A stretch of 9,376 nt of DNA from an uncultured Lachnospiraceae bacterium. GTDB lineage: Bacteria; Bacillota; Clostridia; Lachnospirales; Lachnospiraceae. Both the position numbers and the translations under genes were made by a program. This document shows positions 1-7,600 of the stretch, one piece after another (position 1 is the first letter of the stretch; each line of letters starts with the position of its first letter). The stretch covers positions 1 through 9,376 of the forward strand of contig CADCPJ010000373.1 in the NCBI GenBank assembly GCA_902803245.1, in the 5' to 3' direction. The notes under the pieces are model-generated. The model was not told the DNA's origin. It searched no databases and saw nothing but the letters and a program-made list of their open reading frames with translations.

Positions 1-427
1 CCCCGCCGGGCAGATCCTCCGCTTCGCCCGGCGCCGCCTCTTCTCCTGCTGCTTCTTCTTCGGCCGCCTCTTCTCCGGCCGCCGCCTCTTCCTCTTCACT
101 TACCGCAGTTTCTTCGCCCTCTTCTTCCGCGGTCTCCACCGCATTCTCAAAAGCGGTGATATCCGGAGAGAAACCGTCATCCTCAGCCCACAGAATGTCG
201 GCATCTGTCTGAGAAGGGGACCAGGTGCCGTCCTCTATGGCATCATAGGCTTCCTCTTCCGGGAAGTCTTCATAAGCTTCGTCCCCGTGCGGAGAAAAGG
301 AGTCCCCCGCCTCACCGGCTTCGATCGCAAAGTCGTCGCCGGCCGTCACGGGCTCCACGCATCTTTCCAGCGTCCCAAAGAGCACGGTTATGGCAAGAAA
401 TGCCGCTGTTATCTGCCGTCGTCTCAA
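1..427 (-). CDS. Secreted acidic Glu/Ala-rich protein, partial (C-terminus outside window)
   Basis: I do not recognise a family. The frame is open from a TTG start at 427-425 to the window edge, giving 142 visible residues. Residues 1-29 look like a signal peptide: RRR at 2-4, a hydrophobic core at about 6-18 (ITAAFLAITVLFG), and a plausible signal peptidase I site after V-T-A at 27-29. The mature part is strongly acidic and low in complexity; residues 100-137 are nearly all Glu, Ala and Gly, as in a flexible stalk or linker. The TTG is the first usable start after an in-frame TGA about 40 bases upstream, and the next candidate (an internal GTG) would destroy the signal peptide. TTG overlaps the LCP stop as TTGA (4 bp), so translation is probably coupled. 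Cotranscription suggests a cell-envelope role, but the function is unknown. A folded domain may lie beyond the edge. The reading frame is secure; the exact start is fairly secure. Confidence 0.75.
   Translation of the reverse strand, partial: MRRRQITAAFLAITVLFGTLERCVEPVTAGDDFAIEAGEAGDSFSPHGDEAYEDFPEEEAYDAIEDGTWSPSQTDADILWAEDDGFSPDITAFENAVETAEEEGEETAVSEEEEAAAGEEAAEEEAAGEEAAPGEAEDLPGG
33..76. repeat. Two 14-bp direct repeats in the acidic-stalk coding region
   Basis: The 14-mer gccgcctcttctcc occurs at 33-46 and again at 63-76, exactly 30 bp (10 codons) apart, with degenerate relatives up to about 115. On the coding strand it specifies the Gly-Glu-Glu-Ala-Ala unit of the acidic tail. The register keeps the reading frame, so copy-number change would lengthen or shorten the stalk without a frameshift. 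This is coding low complexity, not a mobile element. Confidence 0.6.
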
Positions 428-1599
428 TTGCTCTGTCCACTCCCTTCCGGGGTTCCGTATATGGTCTCATGAATCCGCCTCTTCGTCTCCTCCATCTCCG
501 GAATCAGTATCTCTCCCTCGCTGCGGTAGAGACCGTCGTAAGGCACCCGTGATTCACTGATATCGTACTTCGCGAACTGGGGAAGGAGGGGAATAAGGAG
601 GAGCATGGTGACCGGGTCAATATTGTGGGTCAGCTCCGGCAGGACCTTAAGCGCAAAGGCGCCAAGCTCCTCAAAGTCCATATTTTTCACTTTCTCCAGT
701 ATTTTGGTCATGACGATGCGCTGCCTCTTAGTCCGCTCGTAGTCGTTGTTGCCGACAAAGCGGATCCGGGAATAAGCCGTGGCCTGAAAGCCGTCTGCGA
801 GGCAGGAGCCGCCCCCTGAAAAGTAGTGCTCAGAAGGGTCGCCGCCAAGGAAAGTCGTCATGTCCCGGATCAGGCCGTTTGCCAGTTCGGCTTCCTCGTC
901 AGTGACTTCGATCTGCACACCGCCGATGGCGTCGATCATCGCAACCATGCCGCCGTAATCGAGGCTGATGTAGTTGTCGATACTGACGCCGTAATTCGCC
1001 TCCAGCGTCTTTACAAGGAGCGGGCAGCCGCCGAGGGCGCAGGCCGCGTTGATCTTCTGTACTCCGTACCCGGGGATGTCCGCATAGAGATCCCTCATAA
1101 ATGAGATCATATTGAGGACTTTCCTGTTCCGGTCCACGGAAATCAGAATGATGGAGTCCGCATTTCCGAACCACGAGCTGTCGCGGCGGTCCACGCCGAC
1201 GAGAAGCAGGTTGTAGACATCCTTTATCATCGGAGCCTTCTTCCCGTCCTTCGAATCCCCCGATAGAGTTCCGATGGCCTGAAGGAGAGCGTCCGCATTC
1301 CCCTCCGGTGCCCCGCCAGGAGAGCCTCCCATGTCGGCGGAAGCGTAGACGGCCGTTCCGACGTGCTCCGCCTCAAGCACCGCTTCCCGGAGGACCTCCT
1401 CGTCGCTCACATAGTTGGACAAGGCAAAATACCGGTGAAACTCGTACGCCGAGAAACCGGTGAAGATGGCCGCTGCCGCGATGACGGCGAGAAAGATCAG
1501 GAGACCTTTCCTGCTTTTCTTCTTCCTTGTATGGAGCTCCTCGTGGGACAAGCCGCTGTGTCTTCTCCCCTTCCCGTCATAGTTCCCGTAGTTCGGCAT
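424..1599 (-). CDS. LytR-CpsA-Psr (LCP) family cell-wall glycopolymer ligase
   Basis: LCP enzymes move polyprenyl-phosphate-linked glycopolymers (teichoic acids, capsule) onto peptidoglycan at the outer face of the membrane. This 391-residue protein has the family layout. A basic cytoplasmic tail (about 1-31) is followed by one transmembrane segment (about 33-50), a spacer with a Gly-rich low-complexity stretch (about 90-100), and the LCP domain from about 127 to 305. Recognisable elements are NLLLVGVDRRD (130-140) with ADSIILISVD (148-156), SFMRDLYADIPGYG (166-179, Arg169 in the position of the lipid-phosphate-binding Arg), KINAA (182-186), and YSRIR with DYERTKRQR (276-294), which holds the conserved Arg cluster. 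The ATG has a strong ribosome binding site, AGGGGGGAG, 6 nt upstream. A consensus promoter lies just before it, and the gene overlaps the next one by 4 bp. The family is certain. The glycopolymer is unknown, because no polymer biosynthesis gene is visible. Confidence 0.94.
   Translation of the reverse strand: MPNYGNYDGKGRRHSGLSHEELHTRKKKSRKGLLIFLAVIAAAAIFTGFSAYEFHRYFALSNYVSDEEVLREAVLEAEHVGTAVYASADMGGSPGGAPEGNADALLQAIGTLSGDSKDGKKAPMIKDVYNLLLVGVDRRDSSWFGNADSIILISVDRNRKVLNMISFMRDLYADIPGYGVQKINAACALGGCPLLVKTLEANYGVSIDNYISLDYGGMVAMIDAIGGVQIEVTDEEAELANGLIRDMTTFLGGDPSEHYFSGGGSCLADGFQATAYSRIRFVGNNDYERTKRQRIVMTKILEKVKNMDFEELGAFALKVLPELTHNIDPVTMLLLIPLLPQFAKYDISESRVPYDGLYRSEGEILIPEMEETKRRIHETIYGTPEGSGQSN
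440..448 (-). promoter_or_regulatory. Candidate ribosome binding site for the TTG-started gene
   Basis: On the minus strand GGAAGGGAG lies inside the 3' end of the LCP gene, 12 nt before the TTG. The purine-rich core is good but the spacing is longer than the usual 5-9 nt, and the start is TTG. Independent initiation is therefore probably weak, and the ribosome may depend on termination at the overlapping LCP stop. Confidence 0.4.
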
Positions 1600-1654
1600 G
1601 CTGTTCTCCCCCCTTCGCCGCCGCTGTATTTATTAAGCGCTCCCCGATGCGCCC

Positions 1655-1682
1655 ATTATATCAGATCTCAACCCGCCGTCAA
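1655..1682 (-). promoter_or_regulatory. Sigma-A type promoter for the LCP gene
   Basis: On the minus strand the -35 box is TTGACG (1682-1677) and the -10 box is a perfect TATAAT (1660-1655), with a 16-bp spacer. A TG one base before the -10 also makes it an extended -10. Transcription should start near 1648, giving a leader of about 49 nt before the LCP ATG. The -35 box overlaps the stop codon of the GTPase-nuclease gene. No terminator separates the genes, so read-through from upstream is also possible. Confidence 0.75.
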
Positions 1683-4495
1683 AGGACATTGCTTCCCGCC
1701 TTTACCCTCTGGATCTCCTCCTGCAGCACCCTCGCCGGCATGCGAAGCGCCCCGAGGCGGAGCACCGTGAGCTGCTCAAGCCCGTCCGAGGTCGCCACCG
1801 TGATCCGGTACTTCGCGCTCTCCTCGTGAACCATCCTCTCGATGTAGGCGTCCGCGGTCTCCCCCTTCTTCGTGAAGACGACTTCAAGATTCTGGTATTT
1901 CGAGACGGAGGCCGGAGTCCGGTCCGTGCGGTAGGCGTCAAAGACGACGGTGAGGCGGCAGGCCGTATATCCCTGGTAGTCGCTCAGGATGTCGAGGAGC
2001 TTTCCCCTCGCGGCATCCATGCTCTCCCCCGACAGCTCCTTCAGCTCCTTCCACTCGAATATGATGTTGTATCCGTCGACGATCAGGAACTCCCCGCGGG
2101 TGTCCCTCTTTGGAAAAATGGGGTTGCCCTCTTTGTCGTACTTCTGATGAATCTCGGGGTAATCGTATTCCCCCGCCTTTTTTCTCTTATGCGCGCTCTT
2201 TGCGTTGCCGGCGCGGTTCGCCTTCTCGGCATCCATGCGGGTTCCTGCGGCGTCCATGCCGAATTCCCTCGCGTAGATCATGAGGAACTCCGCGTCCTCC
2301 TCGAGGCCCCCCGCTGTTTTTCCGGGATGCCCGCCTCTTGGCGCGCTTCCGGCCAGGATGCCGGCACCAAGCTCCTCCCTGGTCGGCGCATAGCCCTCAT
2401 TCTCCATGATGCCCCGCACCTTCTCAAGGACATCTCCCGGGACTTCCGTGTGCGCAAGCGAGGGCACCTGATGCCACGGGACGAGATAGCCCGCGCCGTG
2501 CGCGCAGAAGACGGACGAGCTCGGCCGGTCCGTATCCGCGTCGGGATCGTAGGCGATTCTTTCCATCACTGCCTCAGCATCCGCGCACAGGTCATATCCG
2601 TCCGGGGTGAGGCTCATCTCTCCGTTCCCCCGGGTGTAGGCGTGCACTTCCGTCAGGTAGGACCCGATCCTTGCGACCGGGGCTCTCCCTTCGAGAACGG
2701 CCTCCCCCTCAGCAAGTACCGGCTCCTTTGTCTCCGCCTGCATCCTCGACAGGTCCGACAGAGCCCTCCCCAGGTTCTCCGAAGGCACTCTCAGAAGAAA
2801 ATGATAATACGGTTCGAGCAGCGCCGTCCTTCCGGACATCAGTCCCTGGCGGATCGCCCTGTAGGTGGCCTGGCGGAAATCTCCGCCCTCCGTGTGCTTT
2901 AAGTGGGCCCTGCCCGTAAGGAGCGTGATCTTCACGTCCGTGATCGGGGAGCCCGTGAGGACACCGGGGTGATCGCACTCGAGCACGTGGGTCAGGATCA
3001 GCCTCTGCCAGTTGAGGGAGAGCACGTCCTCGCTGCAAGCGCTCTCCACAGTGATCCCGCTTCCTCTCTCCGCCCCCTCTATGAGGAGCTGCACCTCCGC
3101 ATAGTGGCGCAGAGGTTCAAAATGTCCGACGCCGATCACCGGCTCAAGGACCGTTTCCTTGTAAAGGATTTTCTCCGGTCCGAAGGTGACACGGACAAGG
3201 AACCTCTCCTCGATGAGGCGCGTGAGCACCTCAATCTGCACTTCTCCCATGATCTGAGCGCGGATCTCGCCGTTCCGCTCGTCAAAAAGGAGCTTCAGGG
3301 TCGGGTCCTCCTCCTCCAGCACCTTGATCTGATGGTAGAAGGACGGGGCATTAACGCCCGGCGGGAGCACGATGGCCCTCGTCATCACCGCCTCGAGGAC
3401 GGGCTTTACTTCCCCCTTTTCCGTGCCGAGCCCCATGCCGGGATGCGTGTGTGCAAGTCCCGTGACCGCGCAGACCTCCCCCGCCTCCACGCGGTCGGCC
3501 AGCACGTATTTCTCCCCCGAGTAGAGGCGGATCTGGTCGATCTTCTCATCGTACTCCTCTCCGTCCGCCCCCTCATAGGAGATGAGGTCCTTCACCCGGA
3601 CCGATCCGCCCTCGATCTTCATCCAGGTCAGCCTTCCTCCCATGGCGTCCCGGTTGATCTTATATACCCTCGCGCCCATCTCCTCCGGACATGCCTGGCC
3701 GCCGTCTCCGTCCATGGAGCCATATGGTGCCGCTTTCCCGCTCCTTCCCGTCATTCTCAGCTTCTTCAGCCCGTCATACCCCAGCGTCCACATATCGAGA
3801 AGGCGGAGGAGTCCGTCCACTCCCTCCATCCTTAAGGCGGAGCCGAAGAGGACCGGGAATACCTCGCGTCCTGCAATGGCCTCCCGAAGGGCCTGCGCGG
3901 AAATGCTGCCCTCCTCCAGATACTCATCAAGCAGCGCCTCGCTGCAAGTTGCGAGCTCCTCCGCCATCTCCCCATAAGGCTCCGAACAGCCGGAGGCTTT
4001 CGCGGACTTATCCCCGCGGAAAGAGAAGCTGACATTCACGCAGTTTTCCGTCAGATTCCTCTTCAGGCCGCTCATAAGAAGGTCCTCGTCCGTCCCCGGC
4101 AGGTCCATCTTGTTGACAAAGAAAATCACGGGCACCCGGTAGTGGTCAAGCAGCCTCCAGAGCGTCCGGGAGTGGCCCTCTACCCCGTCGCTTCCGCTGA
4201 TGACAAGGATCGCGTAGTCCAGCACCTGAAGCGTTCTCTCCGTCTCGGCGGAGAAGTCGACGTGCCCCGGCGTATCGAGGAGGACCACCTCAGTATCTCC
4301 GCTTACAAGGCGGGCCTGCTTGGAGAAGATCGTGATTCCCCGGTCTCTCTCAATCCGGTCGCTGTCGAGGAAGCTGTCCCCGTGATCGACGCGGCCCGCC
4401 TTCTTCAGCTGTCCGCTTTTATAGAGGAGGGCCTCGGAGAGGGTCGTCTTTCCGGCATCCACGTGGGCAAGGATTCCGATTGTTATCTTCTTCAT
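1679..4495 (-). CDS. TetM/EF-G-like translational GTPase fused to a YacP/Rae1 NYN endonuclease domain
   Basis: 938 residues, against about 640 for TetM/TetO. The N-terminal GTPase is complete: G1 AHVDAGKTT (10-18), G2 RGITI (53-57), G3 DTPGH (74-78), G4 NKMD (128-131) and a G5-like GSA (218-220). TetM-like domains II-V follow to about 640, including GRAHLKHTEGGDFR (528-541) at the tip of domain IV. A spacer of about 160 residues contains SVFCAHGAGYLVPW (661-674) and a Lys/Arg-rich patch (about 757-773). Residues about 800-932 match YacP/Rae1: VDGYN (806-810), VFDA (851-854), ETAD (879-882) and ATSD (901-904), with the acidic residues expected of an NYN/PIN nuclease intact. TetM-type GTPases bind the ribosomal A site, and Bacillus subtilis Rae1 cuts mRNA at the A site. 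I infer a ribosome rescue or mRNA-cleavage factor. Direct tetracycline protection is doubtful because the TetM-specific loop differs. The start has AAGGGA about 9 nt upstream. Family and fusion are certain; the role is inferred. Confidence 0.93.
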   Translation of the reverse strand: MKKITIGILAHVDAGKTTLSEALLYKSGQLKKAGRVDHGDSFLDSDRIERDRGITIFSKQARLVSGDTEVVLLDTPGHVDFSAETERTLQVLDYAILVISGSDGVEGHSRTLWRLLDHYRVPVIFFVNKMDLPGTDEDLLMSGLKRNLTENCVNVSFSFRGDKSAKASGCSEPYGEMAEELATCSEALLDEYLEEGSISAQALREAIAGREVFPVLFGSALRMEGVDGLLRLLDMWTLGYDGLKKLRMTGRSGKAAPYGSMDGDGGQACPEEMGARVYKINRDAMGGRLTWMKIEGGSVRVKDLISYEGADGEEYDEKIDQIRLYSGEKYVLADRVEAGEVCAVTGLAHTHPGMGLGTEKGEVKPVLEAVMTRAIVLPPGVNAPSFYHQIKVLEEEDPTLKLLFDERNGEIRAQIMGEVQIEVLTRLIEERFLVRVTFGPEKILYKETVLEPVIGVGHFEPLRHYAEVQLLIEGAERGSGITVESACSEDVLSLNWQRLILTHVLECDHPGVLTGSPITDVKITLLTGRAHLKHTEGGDFRQATYRAIRQGLMSGRTALLEPYYHFLLRVPSENLGRALSDLSRMQAETKEPVLAEGEAVLEGRAPVARIGSYLTEVHAYTRGNGEMSLTPDGYDLCADAEAVMERIAYDPDADTDRPSSSVFCAHGAGYLVPWHQVPSLAHTEVPGDVLEKVRGIMENEGYAPTREELGAGILAGSAPRGGHPGKTAGGLEEDAEFLMIYAREFGMDAAGTRMDAEKANRAGNAKSAHKRKKAGEYDYPEIHQKYDKEGNPIFPKRDTRGEFLIVDGYNIIFEWKELKELSGESMDAARGKLLDILSDYQGYTACRLTVVFDAYRTDRTPASVSKYQNLEVVFTKKGETADAYIERMVHEESAKYRITVATSDGLEQLTVLRLGALRMPARVLQEEIQRVKAGSNVL

Positions 4496-4557
4496 AGACT
4501 TATATCCCTTATATTTATGGGATGACCGCGGCTGTAAAGCGCCTTAAGATGAAAATC

Positions 4558-4596
4558 GTCAGATGACATTGGCAAAAACCGCCAATGTCATCTGAC
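4558..4596 (-). terminator. Perfect 16-bp inverted repeat, probable terminator of the permease-kinase operon
   Basis: Arms at 4558-4573 and 4581-4596 are exact reverse complements (GTCAGATGACATTGGC) around a 7-nt loop. The repeat begins 23 bp after the kinase stop and lies about 60 bp before the GTPase start. On the minus strand the stem is followed by GATTTTCATCTT, a short and broken U tract; the plus strand has no U tract. Termination of the kinase operon is the simplest reading. The long perfect stem and poor U run leave a transcript-stabilising or processing hairpin, or a dispersed repeat, as alternatives. The rest of 4496-4619 shows no convincing promoter or gene. Confidence 0.55.
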
Positions 4597-4619
4597 TTGC
4601 TGTTCCCGCTTTATCCGTT

Positions 4620-7600
4620 TCATCCGTGGTTTCCGATCAGCTCCGCCATCTCCGCATACAGCTTCTCCGGTTCGATCGGCTTGGACAGATGGGCATTCAT
4701 GCCGGCTTTCAGCGACCGCTCTACGTCCTCGTCGAAGACGTTCGCCGTCATCGCGATGATGGGGATGGTCTTTGCGTCCGGGCGGTCCAAAGAGCGGATC
4801 TTCTCAGTGGCCATGAGGCCGTCCATCACCGGCATGCGGACGTCCATCAGGATCGCGTCATAATAGCCGGCAGGGCTTCTGCCAAACATCTCTACGGCCT
4901 CCTGCCCGTTCGCTGCGTGCTCCGGCACGATGTTCTCCAGCTCCAGAAGGTCGGCGAGGATCTCCGCATTGGCGTCCACGTCCTCCGCCATAAGGACCCG
5001 TTTCCCGGCGAGCATGTTCTCCCGCGGCGCACTCTCCTCCCTTATAAGGGAAGCCGAAGGAGCTGAACCGCTCCTTGCCTCGAGCACATTGTGGATCTCC
5101 CGAAGGACGCTGTCTGAAAAGAGGGGCTTCGCAATCATGCCGTCCACGCCGTCCTTTCTTGCCTCCTCGTCTATGATGTCCCAGTTGTACCCGGTCAGCA
5201 TGATGACCGCCGTCTCCCCGTGGTCGAAGGCGCGAAGTGCCCGGGTCAGTTCGAGTCCGTTCATGTCGGGCATCTTGTAGTCGGTAAGGAGAAGCCGGTA
5301 GGGCTGTCCGAGCTCGTGGGCATCCATAAGGAGCTCCAGGGCTGCCCGCGCGGTCGTGACCGCCTCCGCCTCGATGCCGATGGACTCAAGGACGAACTGG
5401 GCGTGCTCACAGGCGATCTCATCGTCGTCCACGACGATGGCGGACAGATCCGCGGGAAGCACGATGCCCGTCTCCGCCACGAATTTCCGGTCCGAAGGCT
5501 TTAAGACCACGGTGACCACAAAGACCGAGCCCACGCCCTTTTCGCTCTCGACGACGATGTCGCCGTCCATCATTTCCACAAAATTCTTTGTGATCGCCAT
5601 GCCGAGACCGCTCCCGCCGTAGCGGTTGGTCGTCGTGGCGTCCTCCTGGGTGAAGGCCTCGAAGATCTTCGGTATGTACTCCTTGTCCATCCCGATTCCG
5701 GTGTCCTTCATGGTGAAGCGGAGGGTACAGCCCTTCTCGTCCCGCGCGGTCTGTTCCACGGTCAGGGACACCTCTCCCGGGGCATTCGTAAACTTCACCG
5801 AGTTTCCGAGGATGTTGATGAGAACCTGCTTGAGCTTCATGTCATCGCCTGTGTAGTAGTCGCTGACATGGCCCGCAATATGGCATTCATAATGGAGTCC
5901 CTTATCGAGGCATTGCCCGTTGATGATGATGTTGATCTGGTCCAAAAACTCCCTGAAGGAGAATTCCTCGTCCTTTAAGACCATGCGGCCGGATTCGATG
6001 CGGCTCATGTCGAGGATGTCGTTGATGAGGCCAAGGAGGTGCTTCGCGCTCGCCCCGATCTTCTGGAGCTGCTCGCGGGTGCGCGGGGTCAGCTCCGGAT
6101 CCCTAAGCGCGATGTTGTCGAGCCCGATGATCGCGTTCATCGGCGTCCGGATCTCGTGGCTCATATTGGAGAGGAAGCTGGTCTTGGCCCGGCTGCTCTC
6201 CTCCGCCAGCGCCTTCTCCACCTCGATCTGCTTCTCGCGCTTCTGAATCAGGGCGTAGATGCGGAACAGTATGATGAGCGCCGAGACAATGAGCGCGATC
6301 TGGATCATGGAGGCCACTCTCAGCGACAGTCCCACACGGTCCATCGTCTTATTGAGGAACGACCGGTCCATGCCGTCCTCATCGGAGGCGACACCGGTGA
6401 TTCCCTGTCCCCCGGTGTCCATGTAATAGGACTCGATCGGCTCTATGGAGCGGTCAAGGGCGTGCTCCGTGGTCTGCCGCATCCACACGCTCGATGTGAA
6501 AATGATGAGTCCGAGAAGGACGATCCAGGCTACCGTCGATCTCCCGAGCCGTCTGGCCGTGTCCTTCCTCAGCACCGTCAGGAAGACGACGAAGCCGAGG
6601 AGTCCCCATGCCGCAAGAATGAGGTAGGACTCCGTGGACAGCGTCGTCACCGACAGAATATTCGGGATCAGGAATTCCAGCGCAAAGAGGAGGGATACGA
6701 CAAGTCCCACGGCGCCGGTCAGGATATAGAGGCTCCTGCCCTCCCCGCGCGCCGTCTTTAAGGCAGCCGCCGAGGCGAAAGCATAGGCGATCGTCGCGCC
6801 GACAGTGGTGACGTCGACGATCCAGCTGATCGCCGTCCTCCCGAAGAAGGGGAAGATGACAGAGATGAGGAGGATGACCAGGATAGCCCTGCGGGGCACC
6901 CCCCGTTTGTCCAGTTCACTTAAGCCCGAGGGGAAGAGGCCGTCCTCCGCCATGGAGCAGAAAAGCCTGCTGAGGGCAACAAAGTTGCCGATGAGCCCCG
7001 TAAATATGCCGCCAAGCGCGGCGATGCCCAGAATCACGCTGCCGTACGTTCCGAGGGCAGTGTGTGCCCCGAAGAAGGTCGGCTGGGACTTAACGCCGCT
7101 GTATCTCCCCAGTGTGCGGATATAGTCTATCCAGTTTGCACATCCCTCGGGAAGGGAAGTCACCGCAAGGAGGGCGAGCAGAGCATACGCGGCTCCTCCT
7201 GTTATGAGGGCAATGAGCAGGATGCGGAAGGTCCTCTTCAGCGGATAAGCCGCTTCCCCCGCCGAGTGGCAGATGGATTCAAATCCGACATATGCCCACG
7301 GAGCAAGGGCAAAGATCGTGACCGTCCCGCCCACGGGGCTCGCATTTGGAGCAAATGGCGGCTCAAACATATGGGATGCGTTGTTTCCCAGCCTGGCCGC
7401 AGCCGCAAATGCGATCACAACCCCGCAGAAAAGAAACACGGCCATGGCGATCTGGGTGCGCTCGGCGGCCTTTTTCCGAAGGCAGATAAACGCGGCGGCG
7501 ATCGTGGACCCCACCGCGAGAAGGACCTCGCCGAAGTAGACATGGAAGCCCGCGACCTCATAATGGAAGCCGAACTGGAACGTGCTGCCAAGAAGCGTCC

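Noticed and set aside
359..370. Lipobox at Cys23 (LERC) of the acidic protein
   Set aside because: A charged Glu-Arg pair before the Cys does not fit the lipoprotein signal peptidase site; V-T-A at 27-29 is a better cleavage site.
368..470. ATG at 470-468 (minus) as start of the gene after LCP
   Set aside because: This frame reaches a stop in the signal-peptide region of the true gene and encodes nothing sensible. The TTG at 427 is in the frame that gives a signal peptide and acidic stalk.
1826..2902. Plus-strand open frame of 358 codons
   Set aside because: Antisense to the domain-rich GTPase-nuclease gene, with no recognisable motif and a composition typical of a shadow frame.
1679..4495. 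Plain tetracycline-resistance gene acquired by transfer
   Set aside because: The extra nuclease domain, the different domain IV loop, and composition like its neighbours argue against a mobile Tet determinant. No insertion sequence or integrase is nearby.
4508..4538. Possible promoter TTTACA ... TATAAG for the GTPase-nuclease gene
   Set aside because: The spacer is 19 bp, and transcription would start inside or after the ribosome binding site AAGGGA. Other -10 choices here have spacers of 13-15 bp. Not convincing.
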